Shown in pieces: positions 41,533-49,409 of a stretch of 64,000 nt of DNA. Under the pieces are notes generated by a model that was not told the DNA's origin, searched no databases, and was given only the letters and a program-made list of their open reading frames with translations. Position 1 is the first letter of the stretch, and every line of letters begins with the position of its first letter. Origin of the DNA: Propionicimonas paludicola (lineage in GTDB: Bacteria > Actinomycetota > Actinomycetes > Propionibacteriales > Propionibacteriaceae); contig NZ_PDJC01000001.1 in NCBI RefSeq assembly GCF_002563675.1, forward strand, positions 3,198,477 through 3,262,476, in the 5' to 3' direction. The position numbers were made by a program, and so were the translations under genes.

Positions 41533-42581
41533 TGGACGAAGTGGAGACCCGCTTGCGGGATGGCCTGATTGCGGTGGCGGAGCCGGTGCGTCCGACCGTT
41601 CAGGCGGAGGCGCTGTTCGCTCCCGGAGAGCGGCTGCGGCGCGTCCGGCGGTCCCGCGCGGTGGCCGGTGGGCTCGCACTGGCCCTGGTCGGCTGGCTGA
41701 GCTGGACGGGCCTGGCGCCGCTGCGCCCGAACGGGTCGGCCCCGGTGGTCGCCACGCCGTCCCCGTCGGTGGTGGACACGGAGGACCCGTCCCCGCTAGC
41801 GAAGGACCGGGCGCGCATCGAGCTGTCCTCCAATGCGGGGGTGACTGCCCGGGTGGAGGGATCGGCGGTGCCGTCCGCGGGCGGGCTGACGGTGACGCTA
41901 TTTCGGTACAGCCCCTCCGGGGCGCTTCTGCAGAGTTGGACGGGTGAGGCCACCGCAGATCGGCCCTTCGACGTCGCCTCGGACCTGGGGCAACACTTGC
42001 GGATCGGAGTGCTGGCCCACCGGGCAGTCCACCTCTGGGCGCCGATGAGCTTCGCCTGGGATGACACCCCCGGCATCCTCTATGAGCCGTTGCCCGGGGT
42101 GGATGCGACCTTGTACGTGGCCTACTACGACGACGGTCGAGTTCCGACGATCGACCGGCTGGAATGGGAGAGCCCGTCCGGGGAGCACTTCGACGGCACG
42201 GGCAAGCGGCTGTCGCAGGTGCATGTGGCGCTGGGTGGCCTCGACGGCTGGCTCTACCTGGATCAGACGCACACCGTTCTGCGCTACAAGATCAACGACA
42301 TGGTGAACTCCTTCCGGCGCGGGGCGCTCGTGCTGGACTGTGACGCCCCTGACCCCGCCATGGGGCCGACCAAGTCCCTACAGGTGTGCCTGGTGCCCCA
42401 CGGTTCGACGATCATCCGGACGAAGCTGGCCCCCGGCGTCCGGCACTCGCAGCGGTACCACCTGGACGGCTGGGACGTGATCATGGCGATCGGCACTCCG
42501 CAGTCCGGCAACCTGGTGACGTCAGTGACCTACCGGGACGACCGTGGCTACACCTACACGGAGACTCCGCGCCCCGAGTAG
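41532..42581 (+). CDS. Single-pass membrane protein paired with sigma factor, unit 4 (putative anti-sigma)
   Basis: 349 residues: a cytoplasmic segment of about 41 residues (DEVETRLRDGLIAVAEPVRPTVQAEALFAPGERLRRVRR), a membrane helix (about 42-60), and an APVVATPSPSVVDTE linker. The ectodomain has cysteines 16 residues apart (DCDAPDPAMG...VCLVPHG), followed by GSTIIRTKLAPGV. It is the most diverged of the four. ATG at 41532 overlaps the sigma stop. Confidence 0.8.
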   Translation: MDEVETRLRDGLIAVAEPVRPTVQAEALFAPGERLRRVRRSRAVAGGLALALVGWLSWTGLAPLRPNGSAPVVATPSPSVVDTEDPSPLAKDRARIELSSNAGVTARVEGSAVPSAGGLTVTLFRYSPSGALLQSWTGEATADRPFDVASDLGQHLRIGVLAHRAVHLWAPMSFAWDDTPGILYEPLPGVDATLYVAYYDDGRVPTIDRLEWESPSGEHFDGTGKRLSQVHVALGGLDGWLYLDQTHTVLRYKINDMVNSFRRGALVLDCDAPDPAMGPTKSLQVCLVPHGSTIIRTKLAPGVRHSQRYHLDGWDVIMAIGTPQSGNLVTSVTYRDDRGYTYTETPRPE

Positions 42582-42707
42582 GGGTCTGATCGGTGCACCT
42601 GCGAGCGTCGGCGGGCGCTGGGGTGGGCTGGGGGCTCAGGGCGTCCGTCTGACCAGGGGTTTCGCTCGGTTGGAGTTCTCCGCCGCTCAGCCGGTATCAT
42701 CGCCGAC

Positions 42708-42795
42708 GGAGGATTCGCCTAGAGGCCTATGGCGCTCGCTTGGAAAGCGGGTTGGGTTCACGCCCTCACGAGTTCGAATCTCGTATCCTCCGCCA
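42708..42795 (+). tRNA. tRNA-Ser (GGA anticodon)
   Basis: An 88-nt class II tRNA. The acceptor stem is GGAGGAT/ATCCTCC, and the anticodon stem-loop is CTCGC-TTGGAAA-GCGGG with anticodon GGA. A long variable arm and the T-arm GTTCGAATC follow, and G plus CCA is encoded at 42792-42795. A TATCAT -10 box is at 42695-42700 with TTGGAG at 42670-42675. It stands at the left border of the accessory region. Confidence 0.95.
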
Positions 42796-42978
42796 GTTGG
42801 CTAGGGAGGCGTGCTCCGACCACGGGAGGAGCGTTTCAGGCATCTGGCCCAGCTGTTATCCGCGGAGGGGTTGTCCCAATCGCAACCGGGCCAGGTCAGT
42901 CGCCCGCCTCCACGCAAGGACTGATCCGCCCCCCAGCAACCCACGCAGGGTGTGCCGGCGAGAGCCGCCCATGGGGGC

Positions 42979-43632
42979 CTAGGCCCACATCGGCGCTGCT
43001 GCACCGAGATGTGAGGCGAGAGCATCACCGGTGAGCCCGACCACGCGCTTGAAGAACACAAGGCACTGCTCGGCGTCGACCAAACGGAGCGGCGGATCCG
43101 CGAGCGGGCTGGCGGAAGCACGAACTGACTGGAGAACACGGACCGCTGGAAGGTGCTCATGTCCGTGGGCGATCGCGTGACGCACCTTGAGCCACTGGTC
43201 GATCCTGGCTTCAACATCAGACGGTTGCACGGCAATCGATCCCTGACCGCGACCACCAGCCTGGCGCCAAGCCCAGTGTTGCCGCGGGTCGAAACCCACT
43301 CCTTGGAGAAGCCGACGCGTGTTCTGCGCGTTCGGAGTGGAGAAGGCGCCCACTTCCGACTGAACCCGGCCGACAATGACCTTGTAAGCGGGCAGAAATG
43401 GATCCGCCGCTGGAGGTTCCGACATTGCTGCGCAGCTCAACACCATGTCTTGGACGGCAGCCTGCCACGTCGCAACGGTGATCACCACCACCGCCCGGTT
43501 GATCGAGGTCTCTTGAGTGCGACGCCCGCGCCCGCCGCCTCCGGCATGCCGGTGCACAGAGACCAGGTTGTCGGCGTGCACGATCGCGCGACGGAAGTTC
43601 GCTGCTGCCTGGTTCAGGTCCACGATCCACAT
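42979..43632 (-). CDS. HEPN-domain protein (putative RNase toxin)
   Basis: 217 residues, mostly helical. Near residue 151 it has WLKVRHAIAHG, a clear R-x4-H HEPN motif (R151, H156) used by HEPN ribonucleases; the first half (ATWQAAVQDMVLSCAAMSE) fits the family. Similar HEPN proteins act in toxin-antitoxin or abortive-infection systems, but no MNT-type antidote gene is adjacent. ATG is at 43632; a GTG at 43623 lies 7 nt after CATTAT and is an alternative leaderless start. Confidence 0.7.
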   Translation of the reverse strand: MWIVDLNQAAANFRRAIVHADNLVSVHRHAGGGGRGRRTQETSINRAVVVITVATWQAAVQDMVLSCAAMSEPPAADPFLPAYKVIVGRVQSEVGAFSTPNAQNTRRLLQGVGFDPRQHWAWRQAGGRGQGSIAVQPSDVEARIDQWLKVRHAIAHGHEHLPAVRVLQSVRASASPLADPPLRLVDAEQCLVFFKRVVGLTGDALASHLGAAAPMWA

Positions 43633-44098
43633 AATGCCAGCGGACGGGGAGTTGGGCCGATGGTGTCAGAGCTCGCCCCGCAGCCCGGGCAAGCATCGCG
43701 CGGCGTCCGCAGCGGTGGTAACTCGGTGCGTGCACCGAGGCCGACCTGGCCACCTTCGCTGGCCTGGGAAGTGTCGCCCGTGTGGTGGCTGACCCGACGC
43801 CGGGCCGGTCGCAGGAACCCAGGGCTCTTCGTGCCGTCGGAAGTAGGGCCTTCGACTCAGCCCGGTCCGATGGAAGCCCGCTTGAGATTCCGCACCGCGG
43901 CTTTCCCAGACTCATGCCGGTCGTTCAGGACTTTGTGACGAGCCGCTTTGTGTATGCCGAGGTCCTCGGCAGGTTCATATTGGGAACCTTGGACGCAGTG
44001 CTACCCGCTCGCATCGAGCGGGTAATCGCCACATCCCGCCACCCCACTCGCGACCTGAAGGCACGAGATCCAGCGCATGCGGCGGTCGGCAGGGCAAG
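43633..44098. other. 466-bp region without a supported gene
   Basis: Between the HEPN gene and the next plus-strand gene. Open frames here have atypical composition and no recognisable motif, and I see no RNA gene or clear repeat. The left end is the promoter of the HEPN gene. Confidence 0.5.
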
Positions 44099-45445
44099 AT
44101 GTCCTCTGTGATCACCCCACCGCCGCAACCAACCAACGACGCGAGGTTGGGCAGGGCTCTGTTTTATGTGCACAAGCAGCTCGCGGCCATTAACGAACCG
44201 GTGGTCAAGGCCAAATTGGGGCAGCTATCGGCAGCCGCGGACGCCATGGACTTCGCCGTTCGTCTCCGTGGCTTTGGAGCGGGCCTCAGCGCTGATATGG
44301 CCATCGAGTTTGCGACCCTCGCGGGCATAGGCTCGCATCGGCTTCAGCACGAAGTGCTGCCCACGCTCAAGCGGGCGGATCTAGTCGACTACTCCTGGGG
44401 TGTCGACGGGAGGCTGGCTTCGATCGAGGAGTTCGTCGGCCTAAGCGGACGAGTAATCGACCAAGCACTCCGCGTGCTGAGCGAATACAATCCTACGGAG
44501 TTGGAGCAGGCAGTTCTTCACAGCACCGAGATCGCTAGTTGGGCACCGTTGACCCGGTCACAGCATGCGGACCAGATCTCGCGGAGAGGCTATGTCGATG
44601 AAGTCGCCGACGCAGCGCTTGCTCTGACGCTCGCCTCGGGGATCAACTGCAAGGTGCTATCGGCGGCGCTTGGCGAGGATGTGGTCTACAACCCCAATGT
44701 CTGGGGAGGCGGAGCGCAGGCAGTCGACATTGCGGGCTTTCTGCGGTCGCTGCCCAGCGGCGAGCGAGACTCGTTGCTCGGCATGTGCGAGTTGGCATCT
44801 GCCAGGCCGGGGCTAGCGCTCAACAGCTATGGCGCATTCGATTCCTCGATCCTCAAGTCTGCTCGGAAGGTAGGGCTCCTGCAGGCCGTCACGGTGAAGT
44901 CCAGCGCTGCCGGCGCCTCACCACAGACGTACGTCTTTTCGCCGATCCAGGAGTCGCAGGACGACCGTCTCCTAACAACGGAAGCACTGCACCAGCGGAA
45001 GCTCTTCGTTGCCCACATTCTCTACGGTCACGAGAAGGCAGCGACGAGCATGGGGCGTATCCAGAGCCCCACCGTTCTCGTGAATGCGCTGGTGAATCGG
45101 GGCTCTGTCGGTCCAGCAACGAACATCTCGACCGATTATCACCTGCTGGAGGCCCACGGAATCGTTTCTGTACGATCTGGCTCCGGCGGGCGGGCGTATC
45201 TGGACGCCGTGAAGACTGAAATCATTGAGGGTGGCCTTGCTTGGCTCCAAGCATCACAATCCGCGGACTCAGGCGTGAGGGGTTCGCTAGAGCCGTTGCG
45301 TCCCCCGTCGAACTGGAAGACGCCAGAGGCGGACCGAGCAGAGATTGGGGATCAGCGGGAGGCCGACGAGATCACCGGCGCAGCGATACTTAAGCTTCGA
45401 GAAGCCCGACAGGAGGCCCAGCGTGCTGCCCGATTCGACTTCTGA
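44099..45445 (+). CDS. Hypothetical protein, partner of a PD-(D/E)XK nuclease-like gene
   Basis: 448 residues, largely helical, not recognised. The C-terminal third (RIQSPTVLVNALVNRGSVGPATNISTDYHLLEAHGIVSVRSGSGGRAYL) looks like a winged helix, so the protein may bind DNA. Its 3' end overlaps the next gene by 23 nt, forming a tight operon. Start is uncertain: ATG 44099, or GTG 44108, which is 7 nt after CAAGAT. Codon use is less GC-biased than in flanking chromosomal genes, fitting recent transfer. Confidence 0.7.
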   Translation: MSSVITPPPQPTNDARLGRALFYVHKQLAAINEPVVKAKLGQLSAAADAMDFAVRLRGFGAGLSADMAIEFATLAGIGSHRLQHEVLPTLKRADLVDYSWGVDGRLASIEEFVGLSGRVIDQALRVLSEYNPTELEQAVLHSTEIASWAPLTRSQHADQISRRGYVDEVADAALALTLASGINCKVLSAALGEDVVYNPNVWGGGAQAVDIAGFLRSLPSGERDSLLGMCELASARPGLALNSYGAFDSSILKSARKVGLLQAVTVKSSAAGASPQTYVFSPIQESQDDRLLTTEALHQRKLFVAHILYGHEKAATSMGRIQSPTVLVNALVNRGSVGPATNISTDYHLLEAHGIVSVRSGSGGRAYLDAVKTEIIEGGLAWLQASQSADSGVRGSLEPLRPPSNWKTPEADRAEIGDQREADEITGAAILKLREARQEAQRAARFDF

Positions 45446-46724
45446 GCAGAACTCCTTGCCAATGGATGATCTGGTTGCCCCCGGTGGCGCTTCGGCTGGA
45501 ACGAGAGGCAGTGGTCGCTCACACCTTTCTCGGCTTGGGCATCGAGCTCCCGCTGCAGCCAGCGTTACGGGTCGCCGCCTTGAGCATGCAGCTCCCGCGA
45601 AGCTCAGTGCCGGCGCCGAGCTTGAGATGCGGCTCGCCCGAATGTGCTTCTGGCAGGGGAGTTACGTAAGGGCTGGGGTCGACCTTCAGCGCCATTACTA
45701 TCCGGATCCGTTGCTGATTACGGACCTGGATCTTCTGGCGTACTCGTTCACCCCGCAGATGAAGTCCGTCAAGTTGATCGGGGAGGCGAAGAGCGGGACC
45801 GGGAAGTCGGCCCCAAAGCCACTGGACCGCGTCATCTGGTTGGCTGGGCTACAGCGAATTGTCCGCGCTGACCACGCGATCTTGCTGACCGCCACGCCAC
45901 CGTCCGAGAGAGTTCGTGACCTTGCTAGGACGCTCGACGTCGCCGCGCTTAGCACCGGCGATCTAGGAAGATGGGAGCAACGAGACCTCGCTGAGATGCA
46001 ACAGAATGCTGGAAGCCAGGGCCCGGAAGCATGGCAGGCGACTGCATCCACTCACTTCGCAGTCAAGAAGGAGCCAGTTCTCGAGCGCGCCTTCTGGTCG
46101 CTCCGGTCGGAGATCTGGTTCGTCTCTCCGTGGCAGGCAACGAAGCGCTGCGTCGGGATCATCGCCGAGCTTCGAAAGTGGTGGACGCCAACGCTCGACG
46201 ATGACGACCAGGCGGCGCTGCGTTGGCTGTACGCGGAAGCGATCTCTGTGCTCGGGCTCCAGATCGTCATGCTGGTAGGTCTGGCTCGCTCAACCGACCC
46301 CCGAGATTGGCGCCAGCAGGTGGAGGACCGCTTGGCCGAAGGGCTCGTTCCGGCTCACGCGATGCGAACGCTATCGAAAGCAGTTGACATGTATGTTGCT
46401 CGGGCACTGTCGGCTGCTGGTGCTGATGCCACGCTGAAGGCGGAGTCTGTCGGTGCCTTCGAGCCCGCACCCCCACCTTGGACTGAGCAACTTGTCGAAC
46501 TGATCAACCGACTCGCAGAAGAGTCGACGCTGAGTGAGTTGCCCCGCCATATCGACTTAGTGATCCACGAGCGATTGGTGAAGCGAAGACACATTGCACC
46601 GGACCTTCTACAAATCTGCGGCCACGATCTCGCATCTGGCGAGCGACACCGTCGTTGGCTCGCCGCATTCCTGCGCTCCGCGGCGGAGATACCAGATGCC
46701 GTCAGCAAGGCCCTCACGGCATGA
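45423..46724 (+). CDS. PD-(D/E)XK nuclease-like protein
   Basis: 433 residues from a GTG with AGGAGG 7 nt upstream. Residues 65-123 read like a restriction-endonuclease fold: a helix with LEMRLARMCFWQGSYVRAGV, then LLITDLDLLAYSF (D101/D103) and LIGEAKSG (E121, K123), a D...E-x-K catalytic set. The remaining C-terminal part is helical and unrecognised. It probably cleaves or binds DNA with its winged-helix-like operon partner; this could be a small defence or restriction system. The active-site call is by eye. Confidence 0.65.
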   Translation: MLPDSTSEQNSLPMDDLVAPGGASAGTRGSGRSHLSRLGHRAPAAASVTGRRLEHAAPAKLSAGAELEMRLARMCFWQGSYVRAGVDLQRHYYPDPLLITDLDLLAYSFTPQMKSVKLIGEAKSGTGKSAPKPLDRVIWLAGLQRIVRADHAILLTATPPSERVRDLARTLDVAALSTGDLGRWEQRDLAEMQQNAGSQGPEAWQATASTHFAVKKEPVLERAFWSLRSEIWFVSPWQATKRCVGIIAELRKWWTPTLDDDDQAALRWLYAEAISVLGLQIVMLVGLARSTDPRDWRQQVEDRLAEGLVPAHAMRTLSKAVDMYVARALSAAGADATLKAESVGAFEPAPPPWTEQLVELINRLAEESTLSELPRHIDLVIHERLVKRRHIAPDLLQICGHDLASGERHRRWLAAFLRSAAEIPDAVSKALTA

Positions 46725-46994
46725 AGACCTCCTGGAGACGGGGCCTTTCCCCGGGCATCAATCGGCTCACGGCTGCGCGCTGAGGCCGGATGTCTTTGGC
46801 TCTTTGGGTGGACACGCGGGCGCCAAGGTGAATCACAGCCGTTCGATGAGAAGCGTCGTTTGGCCCCTGTGGCGGGCTCGTGTCAACCTCGCGAGCTCGG
46901 CCGTCGGTTGGCGTGGACGGCCTCCGGTCGGGTGGCGAGGCTGTCGTCCCCAGTCTGACAAGTTCGCACCGCCGTCTTGCGTCATAATGACTAC

Positions 46995-47435
46995 ATGAGC
47001 GAACCTCCCCAACTTGTGAGCATCGGCTACGAGGGCAGGGACTTGAGCCAACTCGTGCGCGCTCTTCAGAGTTGCGATGTTCAGGTGCTGATCGACGTCC
47101 GTCTGACCCCGATATCCAGGAAGCGAGGGCTCTCCAAGTCGGCCCTCCGTGACGCGCTTGGCGCGGCCGGGATCGGCTACGTACATCACAGAGAGCTCGG
47201 AAACCCGAAAGACAACCGTGAGGCCTTTCGGCACGGCTCCACTCAATCCCGGATGCTGTACCGGCAACTACTTGAGTCGGATGAGGCTATGGGTGCGATT
47301 CACCACGTGACTGAACTCCTCGATGAGGGCACTGTGGCTCTGTTGTGCTTCGAACGTGACCATTCCCAGTGTCACCGTGGAATAGTCGCGGACGTCATTG
47401 CCGAGGAGATGCCAGTGGAGCTGACCTGCGTCTAG
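46995..47435 (+). CDS. DUF488-family protein
   Basis: 146 residues of the DUF488 family: LVSIGYEGRDLSQLVRALQSCDVQVLIDVRLTP at the start, FRHGSTQSRMLY, and the family CFERDHSQCHR cysteine-histidine motif near the end. Function is unknown; members often occur in mobile or defence-related clusters. ATG at 46995 is 6 nt after CATAAT, giving a leaderless mRNA. The stop overlaps that of the convergent gene (CTAG at 47432-47435). Confidence 0.9.
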   Translation: MSEPPQLVSIGYEGRDLSQLVRALQSCDVQVLIDVRLTPISRKRGLSKSALRDALGAAGIGYVHHRELGNPKDNREAFRHGSTQSRMLYRQLLESDEAMGAIHHVTELLDEGTVALLCFERDHSQCHRGIVADVIAEEMPVELTCV

Positions 47436-48256
47436 GTCTTCCGGGGGTACCAGACGCCAAGCCCCATGAAGGATTGAGGGTGTAGTAGCTGGTTCCCAAC
47501 GAAAAGGTGGGCATCCTTGTCTTCAGAAAAGAGCCCCTGCCACTTTGCGCGCAGGCGTTCGGGGATCTCGTCCGCTGGGTAACGAAGCGACCAGGTACGA
47601 CCAGCCTGTCCGACCTCCCAGTCGATCAGCGACTGGTCGTGCCCCTTGCAGGCTGGATCTGTGCAGCAGTACCGAACCCGCATGTCGTAGGGCTGTGGTT
47701 CGAGTTCATTGCGGACGTAATCCTCATCGAAGAGCGTTGGCATTGCCGCCCGGGCCACTTTCTGCTGCTGTGCTCGATTCCAGGGCTTCCCTTTGGTGAC
47801 GCTCACTTGCGGATTCAAAGGCTTGACTAGGCCGAGCGAGGGGCCCAGAGTATGAGGTGGAAGGTTCTTGTTAGCGCTGATCAACGCACAGGTTGTGGTG
47901 GCGCCCACCAGAGAGCCCAGCATCTCGCGACGCCTAGTCCACTTTCCTCGCTGCGAATCGATGACCTCGCCCGAGATGAGGCGTGAGATGTCAGGGGTGT
48001 ACGACTCTGATCGGATGTCCTTGGCGCCGCGTGAGCGTATCGGGACCTCCACAATCTGGTACTTCTTGAATTGCAGATCGTAATCGAGCAGGCGGAAGGA
48101 GATCGGGTAAAGCCGTACCCACTCCGGCTGCGGCGTGTCAAGACGCACGCCGGCTGTGCACACTGTCTCGAGGTGCCTCTCGGACGGCGTCGGGTAGGTC
48201 TTCGCGGTAATGAGGATGCGGGCCTGCACCATTCCTTGGGCTGCCTGAGCAGTCAT
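47432..48256 (-). CDS. Hypothetical protein paired with DUF488
   Basis: 274 residues beginning with QARILITAKTYPTPSERHLETVCTAGVRL, then a beta-rich body (WVRLYPISFRLLDYDLQFKKYQIVEVPIRSR) and a CCTDPACKGHDQS cysteine cluster that may bind metal. The N-terminal part may contain two OB-like beta barrels; this is a guess from strand pattern. AGGAG precedes the ATG at 48256. It is convergent with DUF488 and divergent from an Nmad2-like gene. Confidence 0.65.
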   Translation of the reverse strand: MTAQAAQGMVQARILITAKTYPTPSERHLETVCTAGVRLDTPQPEWVRLYPISFRLLDYDLQFKKYQIVEVPIRSRGAKDIRSESYTPDISRLISGEVIDSQRGKWTRRREMLGSLVGATTTCALISANKNLPPHTLGPSLGLVKPLNPQVSVTKGKPWNRAQQQKVARAAMPTLFDEDYVRNELEPQPYDMRVRYCCTDPACKGHDQSLIDWEVGQAGRTWSLRYPADEIPERLRAKWQGLFSEDKDAHLFVGNQLLHPQSFMGLGVWYPRKT

Positions 48257-48332
48257 GCGTCTCCTTCGATCATGATGAGACCCATAATGTCGAAATGCGG
48301 GATCCGCGTCAGGTAGTTCGGAGAGGAACCTC

Positions 48333-48358
48333 GGGCGCCGCACCGCGCGGCGGCGCCC
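48333..48358. repeat. 9-bp perfect inverted repeat in a divergent promoter region
   Basis: GGGCGCCGC (48333-48341) and GCGGCGCCC (48350-48358) with an 8-nt loop. The position between divergent genes makes a terminator unlikely; an operator or a leader hairpin are options. Confidence 0.45.
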
Positions 48359-48377
48359 GTTCCGTCAATATTGGGAC

Positions 48378-49202
48378 ATGGCCGACGATGCCCGAACGGG
48401 TCCGGCGAACCCGAACCGGGTGGACGCGCTCTTCAGCTATGTGGTGGCGACTGACTCTGGATTTGCGCCGAATCCGTTCTTCGGGGTTTGCACGTTGGCG
48501 TGCTGCAAGCCAGCGATCCGCAGGGCGATTGGCGGACGGCTGCTGCGTCAGTCGGGACGAGCCGACATCACTGAGCTGCGGAGGTCAGATCCGGGCTACA
48601 TCCGAGCGCAGAACATCTGGGTGGTCGGGCTGGCCGGTGTTGGGCTGCGGGGTCGTCCGCATCGGTCGGTGGTGTTCGTGATGCAGGTCACCGACGTCCT
48701 CGATTTCGAGTCGTACCACCGGGAGTATCCGCAGAAGCGTCCGATGCGGACGCCGCCGGCCACGTCCGTTGATCCGGCCTGGCATGGGGATGCGATCTAC
48801 ACCGGCAACGATCCGGCCACCGCGCGCCAGCTGGCCCCGTCCGCGCACTCCAACGGTGAGGCCGAGGACGAGGGCAACAAGTGGCACGACCTCGGCGGAC
48901 GCTACGTCCTGGTGTCGGATCACTTCGTCTACTTCGGGCCGGACGCGCCCTACTTGCCGATCGAGGGGAAGTTGCACCGCGGCAGGGGGCATCGCTCGAA
49001 TCACGGCGCCGAGGCCATCGCCGAGCTAGAGGCGCTGCTCAACGGGGAGTGGGCTGAACTGCTCGACGATCCAGAGAGGCGGGTGAGCTTCGTCGCGGGC
49101 GACCAGCCGAGCTGCGACTGCGGATGCGCAACGATCCACGCCGACTCCGACAGACATCGCTCAACTGGCGTCGGGACCCGCGCTCTTGCGACGAGACTGT
49201 GA
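48378..49202 (+). CDS. Nmad2-like protein (nucleotide modification-associated domain 2)
   Basis: 274 residues. The N-terminus is YVVATDSGFAPNPFFGVCTLACCKPAIRR, followed by VVFVMQVTDVLDFESY and VLVSDHFVYFGPDAPYLP; all match the Nmad2 pattern known from predicted nucleotide-modification gene neighbourhoods. The C-terminus carries a CDCGC cluster of unclear role. ATG at 48378 is 6 nt after CAATAT. Neighbours DUF488 and the 47432 gene fit such an accessory cluster. Confidence 0.75.
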   Translation: MADDARTGPANPNRVDALFSYVVATDSGFAPNPFFGVCTLACCKPAIRRAIGGRLLRQSGRADITELRRSDPGYIRAQNIWVVGLAGVGLRGRPHRSVVFVMQVTDVLDFESYHREYPQKRPMRTPPATSVDPAWHGDAIYTGNDPATARQLAPSAHSNGEAEDEGNKWHDLGGRYVLVSDHFVYFGPDAPYLPIEGKLHRGRGHRSNHGAEAIAELEALLNGEWAELLDDPERRVSFVAGDQPSCDCGCATIHADSDRHRSTGVGTRALATRL

Positions 49203-49409
49203 GCTGATCGCGTTGGCCGCCTTTGCAGCAACGCCACGCGCTCAGTAGCAGGGGCGGCTAGTGGAATGGGACTGTGTCGCAAGAGTGGCCAACACGTTGC
49301 CTGAATCGCCGGGCGACACGAGTAGCTTCGTGGCTCCGCAACATCGGTCCCCGCTCAATGTTGCCGCTACCCTGGTGATCCCAGTCAATTCACGTTCTAG
49401 GGCTGCAAG

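Noticed and set aside
42813..42832. Terminator after tRNA-Ser (GCTCC/GGAGC)
   Set aside because: Only a 5-bp stem with a 10-nt loop and three T; too weak to call.
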